DNA of 42,868 bases from a virus. A program made the translations under genes and the position numbers. Below the pieces are notes generated by a model. That model ran no database searches and was not told the DNA's origin. It was given only the letters and a program-made list of their open reading frames with translations. The DNA lies in the IMG/VR virus record IMGVR_UViG_3300049856_000157, positions 1 to 42,868 of that record; one strand, written 5' to 3'. This document shows, piece by piece, positions 1 to 8,391 of the stretch; position 1 is the stretch's first letter; every line of letters starts with the position of its first letter.

Positions 1-62
1 TGCTGCGGATGCCTGCCGGGATTGCCGGTGGCACTCGCAGCAACATTCTAGAGGGGGCATAG
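1..62 (+). CDS. 3' end of the gp4-like tail adaptor (duplicate of 42742-42803)
   Basis: This is the last 20 codons and TAG stop (60-62) of the gp4-like head-tail adaptor whose full copy lies at 42099-42803. It is present here only because of the 127-base end overlap, and should be merged with that gene on the circular molecule. Confidence 0.9.
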   Translation, partial: LRMPAGIAGGTRSNILEGA

Positions 63-127
63 CGTGAGCGACACGGTTTATGTGGACGGTGTGACCCTCC
101 TCACAGCCGACACGATGAACGATCTGA
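1..127. repeat. Terminal direct repeat, left copy (circular contig overlap)
   Basis: Bases 1-127 are identical to 42742-42868. An exact 127-base end overlap is what a de Bruijn assembler leaves when it closes a circle at k=127, so this is most simply an assembly overlap and not a biological terminal repeat. It implies a circular or circularly permuted genome of 42,741 bp, which fits the headful packaging expected of P22-type terminases. Confidence 0.95.
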
Positions 128-957
128 ATCGGCTGAACTATACGATCTTTGCTGATGCTGCGGATGTTACCGCCGCGAAAGTCGCCATTAAGGCGCACCC
201 GCGCAGTTACATCGCAGGGCTGACATACGCGAACGGCGATGGCGCTGGCGGCGGGGATCAGACAAACGACATCACGATTTCCGCGGGCGAGGCCGTTGAT
301 TCTACGAACGTGCGGCTGCTGCAACTATCGGCGGCGATCACGAAGCAACTCGACGCGGCCTGGGCAGTAGGGACTGGCGCTGGAGGACTCGATACCGGGT
401 CAATAGGAAACAGCGATTACTACATTTGGCTGATTATCCGCATTGATACTGGCGTCGTGGACGTGTTGTTCTCGCTCTCCTCGACTGCACCAACGATGCC
501 GGCGAACTACACGCTGAAGCGGCTAATCGGATGGTTCAAACGTGTCGGCGCGACGATTGTTCTATTTCATACCTACGAGACTGAAGGCGGCGGCTTGGAA
601 CTAATATGGGATTCTCCGACACTCGATATCAATCTCGCGAACACGCTTACGACAACGCGGCGTACAGACGCAGTGAAGGTGCCACTCAACTTTTCAGTAA
701 CTGCTAGCTTGAACGTCAGAATCTCCGATGCCTCAGCTTCTAGCTTCAACTGGATTTACTGCCCGGATCAAACTGATTTGGCGCCAAGTGGTTCAGCAGC
801 ACCGTTAGAAAATTATGAATCACAAATAGCAGCAACGGCGGTAAGTGCTTTGCGTATTCGTACGAGCGCTACCGGAACTATTGCCGCGCGCTCGTCGCTT
901 GCGACCGTCGATCTATACGCAGTGGCGACGATGGGTTTTAATTGGGCGCGGAGGTAA
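64..957 (+). CDS. Tail structural protein, fibre-like N-terminus
   Basis: A 297-residue protein with a GTG start one base after the gp4-like stop. The N-terminus (VTLLTADTMNDLNRLNYTIF, about residues 10-29) resembles the short attachment segment that opens many podovirus tail fibre proteins. The rest is Ser/Thr/Gly-rich and beta-like, with no membrane segment or enzyme motif. It lies between the gp4-like adaptor and the gp10-like hub, so a role in the tail machine is inferred from context. Specific function unknown. The first 64 bases are repeated at the right end of the window. Confidence 0.75.
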   Translation: MSDTVYVDGVTLLTADTMNDLNRLNYTIFADAADVTAAKVAIKAHPRSYIAGLTYANGDGAGGGDQTNDITISAGEAVDSTNVRLLQLSAAITKQLDAAWAVGTGAGGLDTGSIGNSDYYIWLIIRIDTGVVDVLFSLSSTAPTMPANYTLKRLIGWFKRVGATIVLFHTYETEGGGLELIWDSPTLDINLANTLTTTRRTDAVKVPLNFSVTASLNVRISDASASSFNWIYCPDQTDLAPSGSAAPLENYESQIAATAVSALRIRTSATGTIAARSSLATVDLYAVATMGFNWARR

Positions 958-974
958 TAGGTGATGTTGTGAAG

Positions 975-1070
975 CTACGTCCAGCCCCCGCCGAACAGAA
1001 TAAACAGCACCAAATTGCCAATGGAAATAAGTACCCCCATGGCGAGAGCGATGTTTATGAGGTAGTGCAT
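975..1070 (-). CDS. Antisense micro-protein, single membrane segment
   Basis: A 31-residue ORF on the minus strand that fills the 111-base gap between two rightward late genes. It starts at ATG 1070 and stops at TAG (975-977). The product begins MHYLINIALAMG and is almost entirely hydrophobic, one potential transmembrane helix ending GGGWT. About 70% of its codons end in G or C, which is coding-like for this genome. The upstream AGAG is only a weak ribosome site. A competing plus-strand ORF (GTG 969 to TAA 1082, 37 residues) is hydrophilic and less coding-like. Real or not is open; no family recognised. Confidence 0.4.
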   Translation of the reverse strand: MHYLINIALAMGVLISIGNLVLFILFGGGWT

Positions 1071-2559
1071 GAAGCTCTATAAGGTACCACTCTCCGGGCC
1101 TTACAACACGCGCGTCTCGGCGGTGAACGCCTCGGACTCGACTTCGGGCTACGTCGGAACGGGCATCGCCGGTTTAATGATTGTAGGGAAAACCTCGCAA
1201 CCGACCGACAAGGATACGCGCTACATCAACTGCTTTCGGGTGAAAGATGGGAAGCTGGTTGGCATTGTCAAGCGCCCAGGATTCGGGACTGCGTTCACAC
1301 CTTGGGCCGGGAATCTTGGCTATGCGCTCCTCGTCTGGACTGGCGGCGCATCGGGTATTGACCTCATCTCGGGCTTCGGCTCGACGAACTCAAATATCTA
1401 TAACGGGAATACGTTGCTCGGGGCGATTACCGGGCGCGTTACCGGGATCACGGAATCGGTCGTAGGCAGCACGACTCCGACTGTCACGATCACGTCGAAC
1501 GATAACACCGGCTGGTACTACGACACCGGCGTAGGGGTGCCGACGAAGATTGCGGACGTGGATTTTCCTGGTAATGCCGGGAAGATCATAGCGGGCACGT
1601 TCGCGCACCTGAAGGGCTTCGCTTGCGTGTTTACGACGGACGGATTTCTATACGCTGGCGACATCAACACGATGACCGGCTGGACATCGAACAGCTTTGA
1701 CTCGGCAAATACGAGTCCGGACAAGGGCGTGGCCTCTCTCATACACAAAGAATTCGTTGTGACGCTAGGCACGGAGTCAATGGAGTTCTGGTACAACGCC
1801 GGGCTGTCTCCGTTCCCGCTCGCTAGGGCATCAGCGAAAACCGTGAAGGTTGGCGCAGTTTCCGCTGACGCTATCGCGCAGATTTCAGATACGTTCTGGT
1901 GGTGTGGCTCGACTCCGCAGGGCGGGCTATCCATATTCCAGTACGACGGAACCCTGTCGCGGGTATCCGAGCCTGCCGTAGACGCCATCCTGATCCTCGC
2001 GGGCGCGTCGAATATCAGCATGACAACGATCCGTCACTACGGGTATTCGTTCGTGCTGGTCCGCGCCGGGCCGACGACATTCGCCTACTGCGTCGAGGAG
2101 AAGTTCTGGTTTGAGTGGAATTCCACGACACCGCTTTGGTACAAGGTTGTCGGGATCTCGCAGGGCGGAACGATGGTCAATTACGCAATCAGCAACGTCA
2201 GCACGTCAGGCAAAGTCTATGCGCAGAACCATGCGTCGTTGACATTCGAGGATGCCGGCGTTGCATACACGGCGCGGATTCAAACAGCGCGAGAGGACCA
2301 GGGGACTAATAGGTGGAAGTTCTACTCCTTCCTTGACATCATTGGAGACGTTGAGACAAGCGCGTCTCCGCTAACGGTATCTGTTTCAGATGACGACTAC
2401 CAAACATACGATGTGCTCGGCACCGTAGACCTCTCGGACCAACACCGGCGACTCACGATATTAGGCTCGGCGCGGAGCCGAGCGTGGGTGTTTACGCACG
2501 CTGCAAATACGCCGATGCGCCTAGAGCGCGCAGAGGGCGAGCTTGAGGTAGGAAATTGA
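1069..2559 (+). CDS. P22 gp10-like packaged-DNA stabilisation / tail hub protein
   Basis: This 496-residue protein matches the length and style of P22 gp10 (Phage_stabilise family, about 470 residues). It starts KLYKVPLSGPYNTR and carries the family-like RYINCFRVKDGKLVGIVKRP segment near residues 50-70. In P22, gp10 follows gp4 at the portal, closes the channel after packaging and binds the tailspikes. Repeated WYYD, FWW and WYKVV stretches suit a beta-propeller-like hub. Its position after the gp4-like gene supports the call. The start ATG overlaps the antisense micro-ORF at 975-1070 by two bases. Confidence 0.82.
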   Translation: MKLYKVPLSGPYNTRVSAVNASDSTSGYVGTGIAGLMIVGKTSQPTDKDTRYINCFRVKDGKLVGIVKRPGFGTAFTPWAGNLGYALLVWTGGASGIDLISGFGSTNSNIYNGNTLLGAITGRVTGITESVVGSTTPTVTITSNDNTGWYYDTGVGVPTKIADVDFPGNAGKIIAGTFAHLKGFACVFTTDGFLYAGDINTMTGWTSNSFDSANTSPDKGVASLIHKEFVVTLGTESMEFWYNAGLSPFPLARASAKTVKVGAVSADAIAQISDTFWWCGSTPQGGLSIFQYDGTLSRVSEPAVDAILILAGASNISMTTIRHYGYSFVLVRAGPTTFAYCVEEKFWFEWNSTTPLWYKVVGISQGGTMVNYAISNVSTSGKVYAQNHASLTFEDAGVAYTARIQTAREDQGTNRWKFYSFLDIIGDVETSASPLTVSVSDDDYQTYDVLGTVDLSDQHRRLTILGSARSRAWVFTHAANTPMRLERAEGELEVGN

Positions 2560-2954
2560 ATGCGCTCGATAACGTCACCGTTGACGAAAAATCGTTCACG
2601 TGGCTCGATCTGTTGGGGATCGACCGCTGGCGTGAGTTCTCGCCTATTTTCGGTTCTCTCACGGTGGTTGGCGCGACTTCGTACAGCGGGCGCTACCGGA
2701 TCGTCGGGAAGTCGCTCCAGTTCCAGGTCCAATTCAGTGCGGCTACTTCAATCGCGTCGGTCGCGGGGACTGATTACCTCACACTTCCAGTGGCGGCTAA
2801 GGGGCTGGCGGGGATCGCAACGATGACGAACGACACGACGAACGTAGCGGTTGGCGTCTGCCATATCGACGTGACGACTAGCCGCTGCTACCTCCCGGCG
2901 CAGGGAGCGAGCGGCAATGTATTTCTGCTCTGCGGTCAATACGAGATCGGATAA
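2556..2954 (+). CDS. Hypothetical structural protein after the tail hub
   Basis: A 132-residue protein with a TTG start that overlaps the gp10-like stop. The TTG is supported by a good ribosome site, GAGG at 2545-2548, seven bases upstream, and by tight packing; no in-frame ATG lies nearby. The sequence has an aromatic N-terminal part (FTWLDLLGIDRWREF) followed by a beta-rich Thr/Val stretch, compatible with a small tail or needle-tip protein. Family not recognised; placement in the late operon is the only functional hint. Confidence 0.7.
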   Translation: MNALDNVTVDEKSFTWLDLLGIDRWREFSPIFGSLTVVGATSYSGRYRIVGKSLQFQVQFSAATSIASVAGTDYLTLPVAAKGLAGIATMTNDTTNVAVGVCHIDVTTSRCYLPAQGASGNVFLLCGQYEIG

Positions 2955-2956
2955 AT

Positions 2957-4345
2957 ATGCTCTCTCTTGCTGATTTCCTGAAAGGCCCGGAAGCTAATGG
3001 CTATATACGGCTTGAAAATGGCCAATGGGGGCGCAACGTCGCTGGCCAGGATTCGAGTCCACAATGGGAATATTGGAATCAAAATCTTCCGACCGATCAG
3101 CAGCAGTATCGAGACGCAGCGGCGAAGACGTACACCGCGGACCCGAGATATACGGCATTTACAGCAGCGCAAAACGCGCAGCAGGATCTCAATTCAACGA
3201 ATCCCTTTGGTCCCGGCGTCGGGTTCTACAACGATAACCCTGCGGGCGTACCTTGGCAGACCGAGGGCGCGAAGTGGTGGACCGGCCCGCAGATGGCACC
3301 GAAGACAGATCAGTATGATGCCTGGTCCGGAATCGGGCCAGCGCTGAGGGATATGCGCGGCGGTCTTTCCGTCATTGGGACGGCGCTCGGCGGCTATTTG
3401 GGAGCTGCATATGGTGGAGCGGCAACCGGGGCTGACTACGGCCTCGGGGAGGCATACGGGGGAATGGCGTCTCCTGAAGCTGTGGCCGGAGGGGCGTCTG
3501 TTGCAGCGCCGGCAGGCGGTACGGTCGGCGGAACCATGTATGCAGATGCCAGCAACTATGCCAACACGATGACCGATGCGACGGCGGTTGATGGCGCGTC
3601 AATGCCAGCCGCGACGGCCGAGCCGTGGCTGGACATCACGGGTGGCTATAACTTCGATCCGAACACGGGCGATGTCTTTCACGGAACCGGCGACAATCCG
3701 TTTGGATCGAATTTCAGCGGCGGCAATACGAACGCATTCTTCAACGGAACCGAAGCGGGCGTTGATCCGAGTATGTTGCAGCAGGCGCAGGACATGGCGA
3801 AGACGTTCGGGGTCACGCCAGCCTCTGCCTTGACAGCGCTGTTGAAAGCGGCTGGCAGAGCAGCCCCCGGCGTCATCGGCGCAGTCGCCGCGAATAAGCA
3901 GGCCGATTCTCTGCAGGCTCTCGCGGACAAGTATTTCTCCGTAGGCGCACCGTCGCGTGCTCGCTACGAGGCGAGCTATGCGCCCGGCTTCACGATGGCG
4001 AATGAACCCGGATACAAGGATGCTCTAGACCTGACCACGAAGGCGACGCTGCACGGCCTGTCGGTCAACGGCAATCCAGCAGGTAGCCCGAACGCCTGGG
4101 GTCAGACGCTCACGGACATCAACTCGAAATTCGCGTTCCCGGCGCTGCAGCGATTCCGCGAGCAGAACGCGAACACGGGCGGCATCGGCACGCTGACCGC
4201 CGCGGCACCGGCGGCCTCAAGCGGCGCAATCGGGGCGCAAAGCAACGTACTCAACGCGCTTGGCAGTTCGGCCAATAGCATTTTCAATCCGCCTCAATCG
4301 CTCGCCGAGCAGTTGGCCGAGCTGCGTAGACAGGGGCTCTACTAA
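2957..4345 (+). CDS. Ejection (internal virion) protein 1
   Basis: A 462-residue protein, first of three large consecutive genes after the gp10-like hub, in the place where P22-type phages carry the three ejected pilot proteins (gp7, gp20, gp16). The middle region (about residues 140-200) is rich in Gly and Ala with the weak hydrophobicity typical of proteins that cross membranes during DNA entry. The C-terminal third is helical and ends SLAEQLAELRRQ. No lysozyme or transglycosylase motif is visible. Assigned by position and composition, not by strong homology. Confidence 0.65.
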   Translation: MLSLADFLKGPEANGYIRLENGQWGRNVAGQDSSPQWEYWNQNLPTDQQQYRDAAAKTYTADPRYTAFTAAQNAQQDLNSTNPFGPGVGFYNDNPAGVPWQTEGAKWWTGPQMAPKTDQYDAWSGIGPALRDMRGGLSVIGTALGGYLGAAYGGAATGADYGLGEAYGGMASPEAVAGGASVAAPAGGTVGGTMYADASNYANTMTDATAVDGASMPAATAEPWLDITGGYNFDPNTGDVFHGTGDNPFGSNFSGGNTNAFFNGTEAGVDPSMLQQAQDMAKTFGVTPASALTALLKAAGRAAPGVIGAVAANKQADSLQALADKYFSVGAPSRARYEASYAPGFTMANEPGYKDALDLTTKATLHGLSVNGNPAGSPNAWGQTLTDINSKFAFPALQRFREQNANTGGIGTLTAAAPAASSGAIGAQSNVLNALGSSANSIFNPPQSLAEQLAELRRQGLY

Positions 4346-5862
4346 TGGCCGGCTCTCTCGAAAGCGTCTTGGCTGGCATACCATTCCTCAGCGGCTACGA
4401 GGCGCAGAATCAGCAGAATCGGCTGCGGGAGCATGGCGATGTCGCCAACGCGATGTCGCTACAGAAGATGCTGGAGGCGATGCAGCAGCAGGAGTTGATG
4501 AAGAAACTCAGTGGGGCAATGGTTGGTGGAAGCGGCACGCCCGAGCAGCTTGACCCGTTGATTACGGCGCTGGCTATCAAGGGGCACCCTGGGGCGGCGG
4601 CGCTCGCGGCCTTGGCGGACAAGCGCCGCAATGCCACTACTGCTGCGGCTGACGCGCAGATGCAGATGAAGGCGATCCAAAGCCCTGCGCCTGCTCCGGT
4701 CCAGTCGGCGCCGCCAGATCAAGCCGGCCTGAAGCTGGTCGCGGATACCGGCGGTCAGGCGATGATCCCCGGCACAAGCTGGACGAATCCGAGCGCAGAG
4801 CAGGTTCCACCTGAGCAGCGCGCGGCCTTCGATAAGGTGCTGAACGACGCGCGTGCCAAGAATGCGCTTGCGAGAGGCGAAGGCGGCACATTCGCCGGCC
4901 TGATGGAAAGCGAGATCCCGTCCATTGCCCAGCGCGCGAAGCAGATGCAGCAAATGGCGAATTCCTCGCCAGCGACCCCTGCGATGGCGGCTCACTGGCA
5001 GAAAGCCTATGAGAGCCTTGCGAAGGAGAATACGACGCTGCTCGAGCGCAAGAGTGCAGCGGAGGCAGCGCGCTGGAATCGCCCACAAGAGCCGCTATCC
5101 GCGATTATTGGCGAAGATGGAAAGCCTGTCCTGGTGCCTCGCTCGGAGGCTGTCGGCAAAACTCCTTTTAACCCATCTATCGCTGGAGCTGGTCAGTTCA
5201 CTCCAGAAGCGTTACGAATGACCGCCGAGCAATATCTAACCGGGGACAGGCAGGCGATTGCTGGCTATGCGCGGAATGCGACCGCGCGAATTGCGCTGCA
5301 GAATGAAATTCAAAAGGTCGCCAAGGAAAAGGGTTGGAGCGGTGCTGACGTTGCGGCGCAGATGGCCGACTTCGCGGGGATCATGTCCGGCTCGCGCACG
5401 GTTGGGCAGCGCGCCGCGCAGATTGAGCTTGCATCCTCCGAAGCCGAAAAGATGATCGACATCGTGCTACAGCGCTCTAAGGCATTCGAGCGCACGCAGT
5501 TTGTCCCTATCAACGCCGCACTTCGGGCATTTGAGACACAAACCGGACAGCCTGAAGTTAAGGCGTTCGGGGCGGCTATTAACTCCCTCGTCAACGTGTA
5601 TGCCCGCGCGATCAGTCCGAGCGGCGTGCCGACAGTATCTGACAAGGAACACGCCCGCGAGATGCTCGCACAGGCCGACAGCCCTGCCCAGGTACAAGCA
5701 GTCATGGACGTAATGAAACAGGAGATGAAGGCGGCGCGAGCGGCACCTGGAGACGTGCGGACCGCTACGCGCCGGGCCGTGACTGGAAATGAGCCTGCTG
5801 CTGTGACACCGACTGCACCAGCCGCGCCATCCATCGAGGATAGGCTGAAAAAGTACAAGTAA
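4345..5862 (+). CDS. Ejection (internal virion) protein 2
   Basis: A 505-residue protein whose ATG overlaps the previous stop by one base. It is mostly alpha-helical with long Gln-, Met- and Ala-rich stretches (for example EAMQQQELMKKL near residues 45-56) and a Pro/Ala linker around residues 115-130, a composition common in pilot proteins that are stored in the capsid and ejected with DNA. It is the middle of the three-gene set. No catalytic motif recognised. Confidence 0.65.
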   Translation: MAGSLESVLAGIPFLSGYEAQNQQNRLREHGDVANAMSLQKMLEAMQQQELMKKLSGAMVGGSGTPEQLDPLITALAIKGHPGAAALAALADKRRNATTAAADAQMQMKAIQSPAPAPVQSAPPDQAGLKLVADTGGQAMIPGTSWTNPSAEQVPPEQRAAFDKVLNDARAKNALARGEGGTFAGLMESEIPSIAQRAKQMQQMANSSPATPAMAAHWQKAYESLAKENTTLLERKSAAEAARWNRPQEPLSAIIGEDGKPVLVPRSEAVGKTPFNPSIAGAGQFTPEALRMTAEQYLTGDRQAIAGYARNATARIALQNEIQKVAKEKGWSGADVAAQMADFAGIMSGSRTVGQRAAQIELASSEAEKMIDIVLQRSKAFERTQFVPINAALRAFETQTGQPEVKAFGAAINSLVNVYARAISPSGVPTVSDKEHAREMLAQADSPAQVQAVMDVMKQEMKAARAAPGDVRTATRRAVTGNEPAAVTPTAPAAPSIEDRLKKYK

Positions 5863-7388
5863 TGACGAGCCTTCCAGAACTCGAAGCTGCGTTCGTGAAA
5901 GCCGACGACGCTGGCAACACGGAGGACGCGCAGGCGTTCGCTACGGAGATCAAGCGGCTGCGCGCGGTGCCACCAGCAGAGGGGCAGCCCATGCACGCCA
6001 CGGCGGGCCTTGCGAACTTCGCTGCCGGGGCGCTAGGTACTCCAGCGACCATCCTGAAGGGGCTCGTAAACGCTCCGGGGATGATTGCTGGAACGGCGGC
6101 TACTGCTGCTGGCAGGCCGGATCTTGCGCCTGGCACAATCGATGTTCCAGGCGGGCCTGAGTTTTACGCGAACCTGATGCGGAAAACTGGCGTGTCGGCG
6201 CTGAATCCGGACAATCCGGACCCAAAAAGCAAAATTGGCACGCTTGCTTACGACATGGCTTCGCGCGGCGGTTTTATCCCCGGCGGAGTATTGCCTGCAG
6301 CAGCGTCGATCGCCGCTGAGAAGATAGGCGGTCCGCAATGGGCTGGTGTTGGGGCGCTTGCCCCCAGTGCGGCTACGGCGGCTTTCAACGCAGCGAGGGC
6401 TCCGACCCTTGCAACACAGAAGGCGCAGAACACAGTCCGCGATGCAACGCTCAAGGATGCCCAAGATGCCGGGTATGTCCTGCCACCATCGGCAGTTAAA
6501 CCGACTGCCGTAGGCAATGCGGTGGAGAGTTTCGCAGGAAAATCGGCGCTGAAGCAGGAGGCCGATCTAAAGAACCAGCAGGTAACGAATCGACTCGCCC
6601 GTGAGGAACTCACGGTTCCTGAAAAGGGCCTTCACGTCCCCGAAAACGCACCCATCACGGAAGGGCTACTCGACAAGCTGCGGACTCAGGCATCCGAGCC
6701 ATACCGGCAAGTAGCTGCGCTTTCCCCTGTGGCCGACAGGGCGTTGCAGGTACTTCGGGATGCGCGCTCTCAGGCTAAGGATCAATGGCGGAACTGGGAT
6801 ATGCAGGGCGTACCGGAAGCGAAACGACAGGCAATTGCGCTGGATCAGAAAGCGGAAATGCTTGAGCGTTTAATTGAGCGGCAGGCAACCAGCGCCGGCA
6901 AGCCGGAACTCGTGCAGCAACTCCGCGAATCCCGTACCTACATCGCCAAGACGTTCGACATTGAGCGCGCCCTGAATCTTGGCAATGGCAATGTGGACGC
7001 TCAGATCATCGGCAGGGCACTCGACCGCGGCAGACCATTGACCGGAAACCTTGAAACCATCGCAAAGTTCGCGGAAGGGCCTGGGCGGCAATTCACTAGG
7101 GAGGGGTCGAAAGTCCCTGCTGCCGGGGTCAGCGCTCTCAACTGGCCCGTGGCGGCAGCGCTTGGCGTCGAGGGTTCGCACTACATGGGGCCTTATGGCG
7201 CTGCGCTTGCAGCAGTCCCATTTGCTAGGGGCGGTGTGCGATCTGGCCTTCTTTCCGACACGTACCAGCAGAATTTCAACCGCCCATCATACGAACCTGC
7301 AATGAGGCCGCAGGGTACGCTGGAGGCGATTCTGCAGCAAAGCATCTTGGCAAACCAGCGGGAACAGAATCAAAGAGGGCGACCGTGA
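5862..7388 (+). CDS. Ejection (internal virion) protein 3
   Basis: A 508-residue protein coupled to the previous gene by a one-base overlap (TAATG). The N-terminus LEAAFVKADDAGNTEDAQAF is a short helical repeat-like domain seen at the start of several phage internal virion proteins. Residues about 45-80 and 145-180 contain Gly/Ala-rich weakly hydrophobic stretches, while the centre is helical and charged. Being last before the membrane-protein cassette, it corresponds by position to P22 gp16. No peptidoglycan hydrolase motif is visible. Confidence 0.65.
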   Translation: MTSLPELEAAFVKADDAGNTEDAQAFATEIKRLRAVPPAEGQPMHATAGLANFAAGALGTPATILKGLVNAPGMIAGTAATAAGRPDLAPGTIDVPGGPEFYANLMRKTGVSALNPDNPDPKSKIGTLAYDMASRGGFIPGGVLPAAASIAAEKIGGPQWAGVGALAPSAATAAFNAARAPTLATQKAQNTVRDATLKDAQDAGYVLPPSAVKPTAVGNAVESFAGKSALKQEADLKNQQVTNRLAREELTVPEKGLHVPENAPITEGLLDKLRTQASEPYRQVAALSPVADRALQVLRDARSQAKDQWRNWDMQGVPEAKRQAIALDQKAEMLERLIERQATSAGKPELVQQLRESRTYIAKTFDIERALNLGNGNVDAQIIGRALDRGRPLTGNLETIAKFAEGPGRQFTREGSKVPAAGVSALNWPVAAALGVEGSHYMGPYGAALAAVPFARGGVRSGLLSDTYQQNFNRPSYEPAMRPQGTLEAILQQSILANQREQNQRGRP

Positions 7389-7540
7389 CGGCGCTAACCG
7401 CCGCGGCCCCTTTGCGCGCTGAGCCGCGCCAGGACAAGGCCCTCCCCCCAACCGGCGGGATGGAAAGCCTAACCCCAAACCGGCTCGCGGAAGTAGTGCG
7501 TATGCACACTTATCGAGGAGTCCTGGATGACCCAAGATGA
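7385..7540 (+). CDS. Small coupled protein (51 residues)
   Basis: The GTG start overlaps the preceding stop (GTGA, 7385-7388) and the stop overlaps the next start (ATGA, 7537-7540). Exact tail-to-head overlap at both ends is the main evidence that it is translated. The product is Pro/Arg-rich at the N-terminus with no membrane segment or known motif. It leads the presumed lysis cassette, so a lysis or regulatory role is possible but unproven. Confidence 0.6.
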   Translation: MTALTAAAPLRAEPRQDKALPPTGGMESLTPNRLAEVVRMHTYRGVLDDPR

Positions 7541-7815
7541 CGACCCCTTCCTTTCGATTTCCCTATATGGCTGACGAAGAACGCAAGCTCTTGACGGTAG
7601 ATGAATATCGCCAGATTTCGAAGCAGGCGATCATCGAGTATTTGCGCGATCACACCAGCGTTGAAGAGCGCAAGGAGGTCTTCAAAGCCGCCCTGAGCGA
7701 ATGGCTGAAGGAGCGCTTTGCGGAATTCGGCTGGTTCTCGTTCAAAACCCTGGCCGTCATTGCGTTCGGCGTCGTGATGTACATGTGGCTGTATATCAAT
7801 GGATGGCACAAATGA
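7537..7815 (+). CDS. Membrane protein with C-terminal TM segment
   Basis: A 92-residue protein: a charged helical domain (about residues 12-65) followed by one hydrophobic segment, TLAVIAFGVVMYMWLYI (about 72-88), and a short polar tail. It is coupled to the small gene before it and to the holin-like gene after it. Topology with a large cytoplasmic helical domain and a single C-terminal anchor could suit a holin accessory or antiholin. Family not recognised. Confidence 0.7.
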   Translation: MTTPSFRFPYMADEERKLLTVDEYRQISKQAIIEYLRDHTSVEERKEVFKAALSEWLKERFAEFGWFSFKTLAVIAFGVVMYMWLYINGWHK

Positions 7816-8006
7816 AACTCGTCAAAGACTATAAGCAGGCGCACAAGTGGTTCTCGGTGCGGGGCTTGGCCTTGCTCGCAGCAGCTCCGGTCCTGTACGA
7901 GAGTTTCCCGGCGATGCAGGAGTATCTCAGCCCGACCCTGTTTCACTCGGGGATGGGCGTGCTCGCGTTCCTGACGATCTTCGGGCGGCTGGTGAAGCAG
8001 GGTTAG
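7812..8006 (+). CDS. Holin-like membrane protein
   Basis: A 64-residue protein starting at ATG 7812, which overlaps the previous stop by four bases. It has two hydrophobic stretches, LALLAAAPVLYESF (about 19-32) and GMGVLAFLTIFGRLV (about 47-61), after a short basic N-terminus containing DYKQAHKWFS. Small phage holins of the DUF7940 type have this length, the HKW-type N-terminus and a GRLVKQ-like end. It is the last rightward late gene, the usual place for a lysis gene. No endolysin gene follows. Confidence 0.65.
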   Translation: MKLVKDYKQAHKWFSVRGLALLAAAPVLYESFPAMQEYLSPTLFHSGMGVLAFLTIFGRLVKQG

Positions 8007-8173
8007 CGGGCAACGGATACGTCCTGAAAGCGCCGAGTTTCCGAATCGAACGGAGCAACTCCACCGACTAACCAGCCGAGCGCCTTGCACTCAGTTGTGC
8101 AGCATCCGTCACCCGACGAAATTATATAACTGTATCTACTTTCGGGTAACGAAAGCGGATTCTCGGTAGTGCC
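8007..8173. other. Intergenic stretch between converging units
   Basis: 167 bases between the end of the late operon and the leftward HTH remnant. It contains an AT-rich block (AATTATATAACTG near 8119-8131) and a small hairpin CTTTCG-GGTAA-CGAAAG at about 8139-8155. There is no U-tract after the hairpin, so I do not call a terminator for the late operon. Confidence 0.4.
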
Positions 8174-8326
8174 TTATCTTGATCTGCATGCCGCGCCAAC
8201 GTCTACCAGGAGTTTCGTGACCGTGTTCAGGCTCACGTCTGCCAGCCTGGACGCGGCTCGGAGGGACATTCCCTCGGTCAGACATCCCAGGATTTGGACT
8301 CGCTTCTCGATTGGCAGGCGGTTCAT
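8174..8326 (-). CDS. Stand-alone HTH protein, remnant of an IS1-type transposase N-terminus
   Basis: A 50-residue ORF, ATG at 8326 and TAA at 8174-8176. The product starts MNRLPIEKRVQILGCL and continues through MSLRAASRLADVSLNTV and TKLLVDVGAAC, closely matching the N-terminal helix-turn-helix of IS1-family transposases. It stops right after that domain; no DDE domain follows. A GAGAGG ribosome site sits seven bases upstream and a good promoter with a 17-base spacer precedes it (8347-8375). That it is still expressed and regulates something is inference; it may also be a plain IS relic. Confidence 0.6.
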   Translation of the reverse strand: MNRLPIEKRVQILGCLTEGMSLRAASRLADVSLNTVTKLLVDVGAACRSR

Positions 8327-8337
8327 GATTGGACCTC

Positions 8338-8391
8338 TCAAGCATAAGTATCAGTTTAAGCTTGGAGGTTGTCAAGCATTAAGTTCAGTTT
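8338..8391. repeat. Two direct repeats TCAAGCAT-N5-TCAGTTT
   Basis: The motif TCAAGCAT-N5-TCAGTTT occurs at 8338-8357 and again at 8372-8391, 34 bases apart. Both copies overlap the promoter of the HTH remnant: one covers its -10, the other its -35. This is the arrangement of operators for an autoregulated gene. The protein that binds is not known; the HTH product itself is the obvious candidate. Confidence 0.55.
8347..8375 (-). promoter_or_regulatory. Sigma70-type promoter for the HTH remnant
   Basis: On the minus strand TTGACA (8370-8375) is followed after exactly 17 bases by GATACT (8347-8352). The ATG of the HTH ORF lies about 21 bases beyond the -10, leaving room for its GAGAGG ribosome site. 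Consensus -35, ideal spacing and a four-of-six -10 make this one of the best promoters in the window. Confidence 0.6.

Noticed and set aside
969-1082. 37-residue plus-strand ORF in the gap before the tail hub
   Set aside because: GTG start badly spaced from GGAGG, runs into the next gene, and codon third positions are not coding-like; kept only as an alternative to the antisense ORF.
8139-8155. Hairpin as terminator of the late operon
   Set aside because: Six-pair stem without a following U-tract in either direction.
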